Origin: Pseudomonas farris
Lineage (GTDB): Bacteria > Pseudomonadota > Gammaproteobacteria > Pseudomonadales > Pseudomonadaceae
DNA: 64,000 bases
Assembly: GCF_019145235.1 (NCBI RefSeq)
Contig: NZ_JAHSTV010000009.1
Location: forward strand, 1-64,000
Reading direction: 5' to 3'
Both the position numbers and the translations under genes were made by a program. The notes under the pieces were generated by a model. It had not been told where the DNA came from, did not search any database, and was given only the letters and a program-made list of their open reading frames with translations. Positions 1 to 10,043 of this stretch are shown here, piece by piece (position 1 is the first letter of the stretch; every line of letters begins with the position of its first letter).

Positions 1-107
1 CCCGCAGGAAAGTTCGTACAGCATCATCGGATCGTTCCCGGCTGCCACAGTCTGCCGACAGTGCTAAGGTTCGGCCCTAGCTTTTGTATTTTCCCAAGGA
101 AGCCTTT

Positions 108-3100
108 ATGCCGGACGCTACGTCCCTCAGTGCTGGTTTTATGGTGGTTCACGGCAACCGCCTGGACGAGTTGCGCAGCCTGGTGGTCAGCTGGATGCGG
201 CGCTACCCATTGGCTCCCTTGGAAAATGAAATCGCTCTGGTACAGAGTAACGGCATCGCCCAATGGCTGAAGCTGGCACTGGCCGAAGACCCCGAAGATG
301 ACGACATGGGCGGCTGCGGAATCGCCGCCGCCATCGACGTGCAGTTACCGGGCAGCTTCATGTGGCAGCTCTATCGCATGGTACTGGGACGTGACGAAAT
401 CCCGGTCAAATCCCTGCTCGATAAAGCCCCGCTGACCTGGCGTCTGATGCGTCTGCTACCACAGTTGATTAACCAACCGCACTTCGAACCCCTGCAGCGC
501 TTTCTTACCAATGACACCGACTTACGTAAACGCTATCAATTGGCGGAGCGACTGGCAGACCTGTTTGACCAATATCAGGTTTACCGTGCCGACTGGCTCG
601 AAGACTGGGCAGAAGGCCGCCATCAGCTACGAAATGGCAGAGGCGAAGCCAAAGCCCTGACCCCGGCCAACTGCTGGCAGGCGGAGCTGTGGCGTGCGCT
701 GTTGCTGGACGTCGGTGAACAAGGCATGGCGCAAAGCCGCGCAGGCGTTCACCAACGCTTTATCGAGCGCATCAATAGTCTTGACGTAGCGCCCAGCGGA
801 TTGCCGTCACGGGTGATCGTTTTCGGGATTTCTTCACTACCTGCTCAAGCCTTGGAAGCGCTTGCCGGGCTTGCTCGATTCAGCCAGGTCTTGCTGTGCG
901 TACACAACCCATGTCGTCACCATTGGGCAGACATCGTCGCCGATAAAGATCTGTTGCGACATCAGTACAAGCGTCAGGCTCGCAAGAGCGGCATGCCGAT
1001 TGTTCTCGACTCGCAAACGCTCCATCAGCATGCCCACCCGCTACTGGCAGCGTGGGGTAAGCAGGGGCGGGACTACATCAATCTGCTCGACAGCTACGAC
1101 GATCCTAATAGCTATCGCTCGGCATTTCGAGACGGACGTATCGACCTTTTCAGCGAAAACCAGCCACAGAACATGCTTAATCAATTGCAGGACGACATCC
1201 TGGAATTGCGTCCCCTGAATGAAACTCGAGAGCGTTGGCCTGCTGTCGATATGAAAAAGGACGAATCGATCCGTTTTCACATCGCCCATAGCGCTCAACG
1301 CGAAGTGGAGATACTCCACGATCAGTTGCTCGCACGATTCAGTGCTGACCCAGACCTGAGGCCTCGCGATGTGATCGTGATGGTCCCGGACATCGACAGT
1401 TATGCCCCGCACATCCGTGCTGTCTTTGGCCAGCTTGATCGCTTTGATCCGCGCTTCATTCCTTTCACGCTTGCGGATCAAGGCCAGCGCGGCCGGGATC
1501 CGCTATTGATCGCTGTCGAGCATCTGCTCAAGCTGCCCGACAGTCGCTTCCCCGTCAGCGAAATCCTAGATCTGTTGGACGTTCCGGCATTACGCGCTCG
1601 GTTTGGCGTAGAGGAGCGTGACCTGCCTACCTTGCATCGCTGGATTGAAGGCGCAGGTATCCGCTGGGGGATGAACGCCGAGCAGCGCGCGGGTCTGGGC
1701 CTGCCTGAAGAGCTGGAGCAAAACAGTTGGCGTTTCGGTCTGCGACGGATGCTGCTGGGTTATGCCGTGGGCAGCGCCAGTGCCTGTGAGGGTATCGAAC
1801 CCTACGATGAAATCGGTGGTCTGGATGCCGCGCTCATAGGTCCTTTGGTCGCACTGCTGGATGCACTGGAAATTGCCCACCAGGAACTCACTCAACCTGC
1901 AGCGCCCAAACAATGGGGCTCGCGGTTGCAAGCTTTGGTGCAGCTATTCTTCCTGGCCAGCAACGAGCATGACGACTATTTGTTGGCCCAACTCGAAGAG
2001 CTTCGCGAGACCTGGCTTGAAACCTGCGAATCCGTAGGTTTGCAAGACGAGTTACCTCTTACCGTCGTCCGGGAAGCCTGGCTGGCGGGTCTCGACCAAG
2101 GTCGCCTGTCTCAGCGTTTCCTCGCCGGGGCCGTTAACTTTTGTACCTTGATGCCCATGCGAGCGATCCCCTTCAAACTGGTCTGCCTGCTTGGCATGAA
2201 TGACGGTGATTACCCTCGCGCGCAGCCGCCGCTGGATTTCGACCTGATGGGCAGTGACTACCGTCCCGGCGATCGTTCCCGACGCGAGGATGATCGCTAT
2301 CTGTTGCTGGAAGCATTGTTGTCCGCGCGCGACCAACTCTATATCAGCTGGGTCGGCCGCAGTATTCGGGACAACAGCGAGCGCCCTGCGTCGGTGTTGA
2401 TAGGGCAGTTGCGTGACCATCTCGGCAGCGGCTGGCGACTGCACGATGACAATGATGACCTGCTTGAGTCCATGACTCAGGAACATCCGCTGCAACCTTT
2501 CAGCCATCGCTACTTTCATGAGGGCGATGATCTATTCAGCTACGCCAGCGAGTGGCAGGTTCTTCATCAAGCCAGTGATCTGGCGACTGATATCGAAGTG
2601 CTTGAACCCTACGTCCAGGACGAACCACTGAGCCTGGGTCAGCTGCAGGATTTTCTGCGCAACCCGGTACGACATTTCTTCAGTCAGCGGCTCAAAGTGT
2701 TCTTCGAGGCTGCCGAAGTGCCTTTGGCAGATGAAGAGCCATTCGTACTCGATGCGCTGCAACGCTACAGCCTCAGCGATAGCTTGCTCGAAGCGGCACT
2801 GGGGCAATTGGACCAAACCGATCAGGTACTGGAGGCGCAGGCAAAACGCCTGCAAAACAGCGGGCTTTTGCCCATGGCCGGTTTTGGTGAATGTCTTCAG
2901 CGAGAGTTGATCGAGCCGCTGCCGGATCTGCTGCTGCGCTATCAGCAACTTCTGGCGTTATGGCCGACCCCGCTCACCAGCGCGTTACCGGTGAGTCTGG
3001 AACTACAAGGATTGCATCTGGAGGGCTGGCTCAGTGGCCTGCATCAACGCGCAGATGGCGGGTTGTTGTCGGTTACTACGATTCCCAACAGCATCGGTTC

Positions 3101-3560
3101 GATCAAGGCCCGCAAATGGCATCGCCTCACGCGACCTTGGGTCAATCACCTGGTGGCCTGTGCCAGCGGCATGCCGATGGCAACTGCGTTGGTGGCCAGC
3201 GACGACAGTTTGCTGCTCGGTCCGATGGAGGAGGCGACAGCATCCCGGATTCTGGGCGATCTGTTGTTGGCCTGGCAAACGGGCATGCGCCAGCCGCTGC
3301 CGATTGCAGTAAAAACAGCCTTCGCCTGGCTCGCTCAAACCGACCCGAGCAAAGCTGACGCCGCTGCCCGCAAGGCCTATGAAGGCGACGGCCAGACCAC
3401 TGACGGCGAGCGCCGCGAAAGCCCTGCGCTCGCTCGGCAATTTGCCGATTACGATGCGCTGATTGCCGACGAGACCTTCCCCGATTGGTGCAGCGCTTTG
3501 TATCGGCCGCTGTTTGAGGCCTCCTGGCGTTCATCGACCAGCGAGGAGGCGCGCTCATGA
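108..3560 (+). CDS. recC: RecBCD exonuclease V, gamma subunit RecC
   Basis: This 1150-residue protein is the RecC subunit of the RecBCD helicase-nuclease, which processes double-strand ends and recognises Chi. In the family RecC resembles an inactivated SF1 helicase plus a dead nuclease fold, and I see no intact Walker A motif here. The family-typical N-terminus (MVVHGNRLDELRSLVVSWM) and ALVQSNGIAQWLKLALA segment are present. A TTG at 84 is in frame, but ATG 108 is preferred because AAGGA at 96-100 is correctly spaced. The stop overlaps the recB start by ATGA, so the subunits are translationally coupled. Length is normal for Pseudomonas RecC. Confidence comes from sequence resemblance and the recC-recB-recD order. 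Confidence 0.95.
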   Translation: MPDATSLSAGFMVVHGNRLDELRSLVVSWMRRYPLAPLENEIALVQSNGIAQWLKLALAEDPEDDDMGGCGIAAAIDVQLPGSFMWQLYRMVLGRDEIPVKSLLDKAPLTWRLMRLLPQLINQPHFEPLQRFLTNDTDLRKRYQLAERLADLFDQYQVYRADWLEDWAEGRHQLRNGRGEAKALTPANCWQAELWRALLLDVGEQGMAQSRAGVHQRFIERINSLDVAPSGLPSRVIVFGISSLPAQALEALAGLARFSQVLLCVHNPCRHHWADIVADKDLLRHQYKRQARKSGMPIVLDSQTLHQHAHPLLAAWGKQGRDYINLLDSYDDPNSYRSAFRDGRIDLFSENQPQNMLNQLQDDILELRPLNETRERWPAVDMKKDESIRFHIAHSAQREVEILHDQLLARFSADPDLRPRDVIVMVPDIDSYAPHIRAVFGQLDRFDPRFIPFTLADQGQRGRDPLLIAVEHLLKLPDSRFPVSEILDLLDVPALRARFGVEERDLPTLHRWIEGAGIRWGMNAEQRAGLGLPEELEQNSWRFGLRRMLLGYAVGSASACEGIEPYDEIGGLDAALIGPLVALLDALEIAHQELTQPAAPKQWGSRLQALVQLFFLASNEHDDYLLAQLEELRETWLETCESVGLQDELPLTVVREAWLAGLDQGRLSQRFLAGAVNFCTLMPMRAIPFKLVCLLGMNDGDYPRAQPPLDFDLMGSDYRPGDRSRREDDRYLLLEALLSARDQLYISWVGRSIRDNSERPASVLIGQLRDHLGSGWRLHDDNDDLLESMTQEHPLQPFSHRYFHEGDDLFSYASEWQVLHQASDLATDIEVLEPYVQDEPLSLGQLQDFLRNPVRHFFSQRLKVFFEAAEVPLADEEPFVLDALQRYSLSDSLLEAALGQLDQTDQVLEAQAKRLQNSGLLPMAGFGECLQRELIEPLPDLLLRYQQLLALWPTPLTSALPVSLELQGLHLEGWLSGLHQRADGGLLSVTTIPNSIGSIKARKWHRLTRPWVNHLVACASGMPMATALVASDDSLLLGPMEEATASRILGDLLLAWQTGMRQPLPIAVKTAFAWLAQTDPSKADAAARKAYEGDGQTTDGERRESPALARQFADYDALIADETFPDWCSALYRPLFEASWRSSTSEEARS

Positions 3561-6500
3561 CCACGAAAACACCGCTGGCCCTGGCATTCCCGCTACGTGG
3601 CAGCCAGCTGATCGAGGCCAGCGCCGGAACCGGCAAGACCTTCACTATTTCTGCGCTGTACTTGCGTCTGGTCCTTGGCCACGGCGGCGAATCGAGTGGT
3701 TTTGGCCGTGAATTGCTGCCGCCGCAAATCCTCGTGGTGACCTTCACCGATGCCGCGACCAAAGAGCTGCGCGAACGTATTCGCTCTCGGTTGGCTGAAG
3801 CCGCACGGTTTTTCCGCGATGAGACACCGCCTCCGGATGGCCTCATTGCCGAGTTGCGCGAACAGTACCTCCCCGAACAGTGGTCCGGCTGTGCAAACCG
3901 CCTGGACGTCGCCGCCCAGTGGATGGATGAAGCGGCGGTATCGACCATCCACAGTTGGTGCCAGCGCATGTTGCGCGAACATGCGTTCGACAGTGGCAGC
4001 CTGTTCACCCAGACCCTGGAAACCGATCACAGCGATTTGCTCGGCGAAGTCCTGCGCGACTACTGGCGACTGTTCTGCTATCCAATGCAAGGCGATGCGT
4101 TGAACTGGGTTCGCGGCAATTGGGGCGGCCCTGCGGCGTTGCTGCCACGAGTGCGAGGGTTGTTCGCCAGCGAGCGTGACAGCGTTGAAGGTAAAGAGCC
4201 TGCCGAGTTGATTGCCGAGTGCCTGCAGGAGCGACGTGCCGCTTTGCTCGAACTCAAGATGCCCTGGCGCCAATGGGCGGATGAGTTGCTTGCCATCTGT
4301 CACCAGGGCGTCGCGAGCAAAAGCGTCGATGGCCGCAAGATGCAGCCGCGCTACTTTGAACCCTGGTTTGAAAAGCTCCGGGCCTGGGCCGAAGACGAAT
4401 CTCTCGAGCAGTTGGATATTGGCACCGGCTTCACTCGCCTGACCCCCGATGGCATGGCTGAAGCCTGGAAGGGTGAAGCTCCCCGTCATCCCGGTCTCGA
4501 CGCAATGCCCGGTCTCAAGACCAGTCTCGATAGTTTGCCGACCCCCGATGCCGCCGTGCTGCAACACGCTGCTCACTGGGTCGGTGCACGGTTCGAGGAG
4601 GAAAAGCGTCGCCGCGCGGAAATGGGCTTCGATGACATGCTGCTGCGCCTCGATGCGGCTTTGCAGTCCGAAGGCGGTGAGCGCCTGGCAACACTGATTC
4701 GCGAGCAATTTCCGGTCGCGTTGATCGACGAATTCCAGGACACCGACCCGGTGCAGTATCGAATCTTCGAGAGCATTTATCGCATCGAAGACAACAATCC
4801 TGAAACCGGTCTGTTTCTGATCGGCGACCCGAAGCAGGCGATCTATGCCTTCCGCGGGGCCGACATCTATACCTACCTGCGCGCCCGCCAGGCCACCACT
4901 GGCCGCCTGCATACCCTGGGCACCAACTTCCGTTCCAGTCATGGCATGGTCAGTGCGGTGAACCATGTGTTTGAGCGCGCTGAATCTCGTGAGCAGGGGC
5001 GCGGAGCATTCCTGTTTCGTGAGAAGAATGGCGAGAACCCGGTACCGTTCCTGCCCGTCGAATCCCAGGGGCGCAAAGAACTCCTGCAGATTGATGGTCA
5101 GGTTGTACCAGCCCTGAACATCTGGCACCTGTCCGCCGATCAGCCACTGTCTGGCGCGGTATATCGACAAAAATTGGCCGCTGCCTGCGCCAGTGAAATC
5201 ACCGCGCTGCTCAATAGTGGCCAGCAAGACCGTGCGGGCTTCATCCAGGACGGTAAGGACTTCAAAGGTCTGCTGCCATCGGATATCGCAATTCTGGTGC
5301 GCGATGGCAAAGAGGCCCAGGCCGTGCGTGGCGAACTTTCGGCCCGCGGTGTGCGCAGTGTTTATCTGTCAGACAAGGACTCCGTGTTTGCCGCACAAGA
5401 GGCCCATGACCTGCTGACCTGGCTCAAGGCATGTGCCGAGCCGGATGTCGAGCGCCCCCTCCGTGCCGCGCTGGCCTGCATCACGCTGAACCTTTCGCTG
5501 TCTGAATTGGAACGGCTGAATCAGGATGAGCTGGCTTGGGAAGCACGTGTCATGCAGTTCCGCGGTTATCGCGAGCTCTGGCGCAAGCAGGGCGTGCTGC
5601 CAATGTTGCGACGTTTGCTGCACGACTTCCGACTGCCCCAGGCGTTGATCGCGCGCAACGATGGCGAGCGGGTGCTGACCAACTTGCTGCACCTGTCCGA
5701 GCTGCTACAGCAGGCCGCCGCCGAGCTTGATGGCGAGCAAGCACTGATCCGTCATTTGTCCGAGCATCTGGCATTGTCCGGTCAGGCTGGCGAAGAACAG
5801 ATCCTGCGCCTGGAAAGCGACGAGCAACTGGTCAAGGTTGTGACCATTCACAAATCCAAAGGGCTTGAATATCCGTTGGTGTTTCTGCCGTTCATTTGCT
5901 CGGCAAAACCGGTGGATGGCAGCCGTTTGCCGTTGTATTACCACGACGCGATGGGCAAGGCTCAAGTGAGCTTGAAGCCGACGCCGGAGTTGGTTGCCCA
6001 GGCCGATGATGAGCGCTTGGCCGAGGATCTTCGGCTGCTCTATGTCGCCCTGACCCGGGCACAACATGCCTGCTGGCTCGGTGTGACGGACCTCAAGCGC
6101 GGCAATAACAACGGCTCGACGTTGCACCTTTCAGCATTGGGTTATCTGCTGGGCGGTGGTGCGCCATTGGCCGAGTCGGCAGGGTTACGGCGTTGGCTGG
6201 AAGATTTGCAGCAGGACTGCCCGGCGCTGAACTACGGTGAAATGCCTGAAGCGAGCGCTGAGCACTACCATCCGCCGTGCAATGAAGCGACCTTGCTTGC
6301 GCCGCTGATACCCAAGCGCAAGGCCAGCGAAAACTGGTGGATCGCCTCCTACAGCGCCTTGCGTATCGGTGACAGTTTGAGCGTGGGCAGTGACGAAGCC
6401 CCGGAGAGTCCGCAAGCGCAAAAGCTTTTTGACGACGAGCGTCTTGATCCGCAAGCGCCGCGAGAAGTGATTGCCGGTGGCGCTGATATCCATCGATTCC

Positions 6501-7246
6501 CTCGCGGGCCGAACCCCGGCACTTTTCTCCATGGATTGCTCGAGTGGGCCGGTGACGAAGGTTTTGCCGCTGCACCAAAAGCTGTGGAAGACGCCATCGC
6601 TCGCCGCTGCAACCGACGTGGCTGGGAAGGCTGGATCACGACGTTGAGTGACTGGCTACAGCACTTGCTCAAATCTCCGCTGCACATCGGCGGCGGGCAG
6701 GCACCAGTGGTGTTCGAGCAACTGACCCAATACCGGGTCGAGATGGAGTTCTGGTTCGCCAGTCACAAAGTCGATGTGCTCAAACTCGATGAACTGGTGC
6801 GCCAATACACCCACAACGGCGTGGCCAGGGTGGCTGCCGAACCGGTGCTGCTCAATGGCATGTTCAAAGGCTTCATCGACCTGACGTTCGAGCACGACGG
6901 TCGTTATTACGTCGCCGACTACAAATCCAACTGGCTGGGCGTCGATGACGCGGCCTATACCGGGCAGGCCATGGAGCAGTCGATTCTCGATAACCGTTAC
7001 GACCTGCAATATGTGTTGTACCTGCTCGCCCTGCATCGCCAGCTCAAGGCGCGGCTGGTCGATTACGATTACGACCGGCATGTTGGTGGGGCGTTGTACC
7101 TGTTCCTTCGCGGTACTCGCGCGGCCAGCCAGGGTGTGTATTTCGCCCGTCCGCCACGGGAGCTGATCGAGCGTCTGGACCGGTTGTTCCAGGGTAAGCC
7201 AGAGCCCAAGGCCGAACCCGCCTGGGAACAGGGAGTACTGCTATGA
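3557..7246 (+). CDS. recB: RecBCD exonuclease V, beta subunit RecB (helicase-nuclease)
   Basis: RecB, 1229 residues, is the 3'-5' helicase and only nuclease of RecBCD. Near the N-terminus is the Walker A motif ASAGTGKTFT (about residues 18-28). TFTDAATKELRERI follows, then the Walker B stretch LIDEFQDTDPVQY (about 390-405), the IGDPKQAIYAFRGAD motif, VTIHKSKGLEYPLVFLP, and the helicase motif VI region LLYVALTRAQHACWLGV. The C-terminal RecB nuclease is seen in GFIDLTFEHDG and YYVADYKSNWLG, which hold the catalytic Asp/Asp-Tyr-Lys signature. It overlaps recC by 4 bp upstream and recD by 4 bp downstream. All key motifs appear intact, so an active enzyme is expected. Confidence 0.97.
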   Translation: MTTKTPLALAFPLRGSQLIEASAGTGKTFTISALYLRLVLGHGGESSGFGRELLPPQILVVTFTDAATKELRERIRSRLAEAARFFRDETPPPDGLIAELREQYLPEQWSGCANRLDVAAQWMDEAAVSTIHSWCQRMLREHAFDSGSLFTQTLETDHSDLLGEVLRDYWRLFCYPMQGDALNWVRGNWGGPAALLPRVRGLFASERDSVEGKEPAELIAECLQERRAALLELKMPWRQWADELLAICHQGVASKSVDGRKMQPRYFEPWFEKLRAWAEDESLEQLDIGTGFTRLTPDGMAEAWKGEAPRHPGLDAMPGLKTSLDSLPTPDAAVLQHAAHWVGARFEEEKRRRAEMGFDDMLLRLDAALQSEGGERLATLIREQFPVALIDEFQDTDPVQYRIFESIYRIEDNNPETGLFLIGDPKQAIYAFRGADIYTYLRARQATTGRLHTLGTNFRSSHGMVSAVNHVFERAESREQGRGAFLFREKNGENPVPFLPVESQGRKELLQIDGQVVPALNIWHLSADQPLSGAVYRQKLAAACASEITALLNSGQQDRAGFIQDGKDFKGLLPSDIAILVRDGKEAQAVRGELSARGVRSVYLSDKDSVFAAQEAHDLLTWLKACAEPDVERPLRAALACITLNLSLSELERLNQDELAWEARVMQFRGYRELWRKQGVLPMLRRLLHDFRLPQALIARNDGERVLTNLLHLSELLQQAAAELDGEQALIRHLSEHLALSGQAGEEQILRLESDEQLVKVVTIHKSKGLEYPLVFLPFICSAKPVDGSRLPLYYHDAMGKAQVSLKPTPELVAQADDERLAEDLRLLYVALTRAQHACWLGVTDLKRGNNNGSTLHLSALGYLLGGGAPLAESAGLRRWLEDLQQDCPALNYGEMPEASAEHYHPPCNEATLLAPLIPKRKASENWWIASYSALRIGDSLSVGSDEAPESPQAQKLFDDERLDPQAPREVIAGGADIHRFPRGPNPGTFLHGLLEWAGDEGFAAAPKAVEDAIARRCNRRGWEGWITTLSDWLQHLLKSPLHIGGGQAPVVFEQLTQYRVEMEFWFASHKVDVLKLDELVRQYTHNGVARVAAEPVLLNGMFKGFIDLTFEHDGRYYVADYKSNWLGVDDAAYTGQAMEQSILDNRYDLQYVLYLLALHRQLKARLVDYDYDRHVGGALYLFLRGTRAASQGVYFARPPRELIERLDRLFQGKPEPKAEPAWEQGVLL

Positions 7247-9351
7247 GTCGCACCTTCGCCGATCTGCTGCCCACGCCATTAGCGGCCGAAAGTCTGGCGA
7301 ACCTGGCCCCCTTGAGTCGCGCAGATGACTTGTTGCTGCTGCTCACGCGCTGGGTCGAGCGCGGTTGGCTGCGGGCGCTGGACAAGGCCTTCGTGGCCTT
7401 TCTCCACGAACTCGCCCCCGACGATGATCCATTGGTGCTGCTGGCTGCGGCGTTGACCAGTCACCAGTTGGGTCACGGCCATGTTTGCCTGGACCTGTTC
7501 GAAACGCTGAAAGAGCCGGACTTCGCGCTGTCGCTGCCGCCGGAAGGTGATCTGCAAAGTGGCGCGATGTTGCTGCCGTCGCAATTGCTTGAGGCGCTGG
7601 AGGGTGCTCATTGGTGCAAGGTGCTGGCGTGCAGTCGTCTGGTGGCGCTGGCCGTCGACGGACGTGAGGCCGCGCAGCATCGGCCGTTGGTGCTGTCGGG
7701 TAAACGCCTGTACTTGCGTCGCTACTGGGCTTACGAACGGCGCATTGACAATGCCCTGCGTCAGCGTCTGTCGGCACACGAAACCACACCGAATGATTTG
7801 CCCCAGCGCCTGACCGGCCTGTTCGGTCCAGCCAGGCCTGATGAAGTGATCGACTGGCAGAAGCTCGCCTGTGCCCTGGCTACCCGTGGCGCATTCAGCA
7901 TCGTCACCGGTGGCCCGGGAACCGGTAAAACCACCACGGTCGTGCGCTTGCTGGCATTGCTCCAGGCGCCCGCGGTGGAGGCCGGCAAACCGCTGCGCAT
8001 TCGTCTTGCTGCACCCACTGGCAAAGCTGCCGCACGATTGACCGAATCCATCAGCCAACAGGTTCAAACCCTGGAAGTTGCTGAAACAGTGCGGGAGAAG
8101 ATCCCGTCGGATGTAACCACCGTGCACCGTTTGCTCGGCAGTCGTCCCGGCACCCGGCATTTCCGGCACCACGCCGGCAATCGCTTGCCGCTGGATGTAT
8201 TGGTGGTGGACGAAGCCTCGATGATCGACCTGGAAATGATGGCCAATCTGCTCGACGCATTGCCGGCCCATGCCCGTCTAGTGCTGCTTGGTGACAAGGA
8301 TCAACTGGCGTCGGTAGAGGCCGGTGCCGTCCTGGGCGATCTGTGCCGCGATGCCGAAGCTGGTTGGTACAGCCCGCAGACACGCCAGTGGCTGGAGGCA
8401 GTCAGCGGTGAAAACCTGCGTAGCAGCGGTTTGCATGAAGATATCAACGGAACGCATCCCCTGGCTCAGCAAGTCGTGATGCTGCGTCACTCACGGCGCT
8501 TCGGCGAGGGCAGCGGCATTGGTCAGTTGGCCCGTTGGGTCAACCAGCAGCAACCCGAGGAAGCCCGCAAGTTATTGGCGGCAGGAAGCCATGACGACGT
8601 ATTTTCCCTGCCCCTCAAGGGTGAGCAGGACCGGGCGCTGGAGCGGTTGTTGCTCGAAGGCCATAGCGAGGGGCCACAAGGTTATCGACATTACCTGAGT
8701 CTTTTGCGCAGTCAGCGGCCATCGCTCGGCAGCTCGATCGACGATCCGTGCTGGACCGATTGGGCTCGTGTGGTGTTGCAAGCTTTCGACTCCTTCCAGC
8801 TATTGTGCGCGGTACGCAAAGGGCCTTGGGGTGTGGAAAGCTTGAATCAGCGAGTGACCGACGCGCTGCTCAAGGCTCGGCTGATCGATAGCGACCACCA
8901 ATGGTACGAAGGTCGGCCCGTGCTGATGACCCGCAACGACTATGGCCTGGGTTTGATGAACGGCGATATTGGCATTGCCCTCAAGCTGCCGGAACGTGAG
9001 GGGCCTGAGGCTGGACGGCAAGTGCTGCGTGTGGCCTTCCCGCGCAACGATGGTCAGGGCGGTGTGCGCTTCGTCCTGCCAAGTCGACTGAACGATGTCG
9101 ACACCGTGTACGCCATGACCGTACACAAATCCCAAGGCTCGGAATTTGCCCATACGGCGTTGATTCTGCCGGACGCCCTGAACCCTGTGCTCACCAAGGA
9201 ACTGATCTATACCGGGATTACCCGGGCCAAACACTGGTTCACCCTGATTGAGCCTCGCACCGGCGTATTCGAAGAGGCCGTGCGGCGCAAGGTCAAGCGC
9301 TTGAGCGGGTTGATGCTGGAGCTGGAAGAGGGAATTGAGCAGGGTCACTGA
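7243..9351 (+). CDS. recD: RecBCD exonuclease V, alpha subunit RecD (5'-3' helicase)
   Basis: RecD, 702 residues, is the fast 5'-3' SF1B motor of RecBCD. The Walker A motif VTGGPGTGKTTTVVRLL lies near residue 225, followed by RLAAPTGKAAARLTES and the Walker B region LVVDEASMIDLEMM. LLGDKDQLASVEAGAVLGD matches motif III, and the C-terminal motifs are MTVHKSQGSEFAHT and LIYTGITRAKHWFTLIE. The start ATG overlaps the recB stop (ATGA), completing a three-gene translationally coupled operon. In enterobacteria ptrA often sits between recC and recB; it is absent here, as is usual in Pseudomonas. Nothing looks truncated. Confidence 0.96.
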   Translation: MSRTFADLLPTPLAAESLANLAPLSRADDLLLLLTRWVERGWLRALDKAFVAFLHELAPDDDPLVLLAAALTSHQLGHGHVCLDLFETLKEPDFALSLPPEGDLQSGAMLLPSQLLEALEGAHWCKVLACSRLVALAVDGREAAQHRPLVLSGKRLYLRRYWAYERRIDNALRQRLSAHETTPNDLPQRLTGLFGPARPDEVIDWQKLACALATRGAFSIVTGGPGTGKTTTVVRLLALLQAPAVEAGKPLRIRLAAPTGKAAARLTESISQQVQTLEVAETVREKIPSDVTTVHRLLGSRPGTRHFRHHAGNRLPLDVLVVDEASMIDLEMMANLLDALPAHARLVLLGDKDQLASVEAGAVLGDLCRDAEAGWYSPQTRQWLEAVSGENLRSSGLHEDINGTHPLAQQVVMLRHSRRFGEGSGIGQLARWVNQQQPEEARKLLAAGSHDDVFSLPLKGEQDRALERLLLEGHSEGPQGYRHYLSLLRSQRPSLGSSIDDPCWTDWARVVLQAFDSFQLLCAVRKGPWGVESLNQRVTDALLKARLIDSDHQWYEGRPVLMTRNDYGLGLMNGDIGIALKLPEREGPEAGRQVLRVAFPRNDGQGGVRFVLPSRLNDVDTVYAMTVHKSQGSEFAHTALILPDALNPVLTKELIYTGITRAKHWFTLIEPRTGVFEEAVRRKVKRLSGLMLELEEGIEQGH

Positions 9352-9467
9352 AAAGATGAGCAGACGACGGAATCTGTCCGAAGTGCCGTGGTGCGTGGCC
9401 TCGCTGGTGTTTCGGTGCTGTGCTATCGTTGCGGCATCATTTCGTTGTGATCGAAGAGAATCCCTGC

Positions 9468-10043
9468 ATGAAGGTGGCTGTCTGGGCGACAGAGCGCGTT
9501 GTTGGCTGCAAGCAAGTGCTGCTTGCCGGCCTTCTCTGTTTGTTGACGGGCGTTGCCTTCGCTCAGCCGGAAACCGTTGAGAGCAAGGCCGACCAGCGTG
9601 CCAGATCGGTCACTCAGGTGGTGCTCGGGATCCTCAGTTACGCCCGGTGGCCTGTTGAGCCTCAACAGTTGCGTCTGTGCATAGTCGGCCCTACCGAGTA
9701 CACCGACGACCTGGTCAAGGGCACTACCCAGGCCACTGGTCGGCCTGTCACTGTGCGAAGGCTTTTGGCCGACAACCCGGCGATTGCCGGGGAATGCGAT
9801 GCGGTGTACATCGGCAAGCTGACGAGCGACGAACGCAGTCGATTATTCGCCTCGCTGACAGGACGCCCGGTGGTGAGCATCAGCGAAGGCGGCGATCAGT
9901 GTACTGTCGGCAGTCTGTTCTGTTTGCGGGTCGGCGATGAACAAGTGTCCTTCGAGGTCAACCTCGACTCGGTCGCCCGCAGCGGTGTGCGCATTCATCC
10001 TAGCGTGCTGCAACTGTCGCGCCGCAAGCCGGCGGCACCATGA
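9468..10043 (+). CDS. yfiR: YfiR-like periplasmic repressor of diguanylate cyclase YfiN
   Basis: This 191-residue protein has an N-terminal signal peptide (hydrophobic LLAGLLCLLTGVAFA, cleavage probably after AFA) and a YfiR/DUF4154-type body. In P. aeruginosa YfiR is a periplasmic redox-sensitive protein that binds and inhibits the cyclase YfiN. Four cysteines are placed as expected for two disulfides (LRLCIVG, AGECDAV, GDQCTVGSLFCLRVG), which fits redox sensing. A longer in-frame start exists upstream, but ATG 9468 directly precedes the signal peptide. The stop overlaps the start of yfiN by ATGA, so inhibitor and target are co-translated. The gene order yfiR-yfiN-yfiB makes the call firm. 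Confidence 0.92.
   Translation: MKVAVWATERVVGCKQVLLAGLLCLLTGVAFAQPETVESKADQRARSVTQVVLGILSYARWPVEPQQLRLCIVGPTEYTDDLVKGTTQATGRPVTVRRLLADNPAIAGECDAVYIGKLTSDERSRLFASLTGRPVVSISEGGDQCTVGSLFCLRVGDEQVSFEVNLDSVARSGVRIHPSVLQLSRRKPAAP

Noticed and set aside
3593..5227. Long minus-strand ORF (544 codons) antisense to recB
   Set aside because: It lies fully inside recB, lacks family motifs, and long antisense frames are common in GC-rich Pseudomonas genes.
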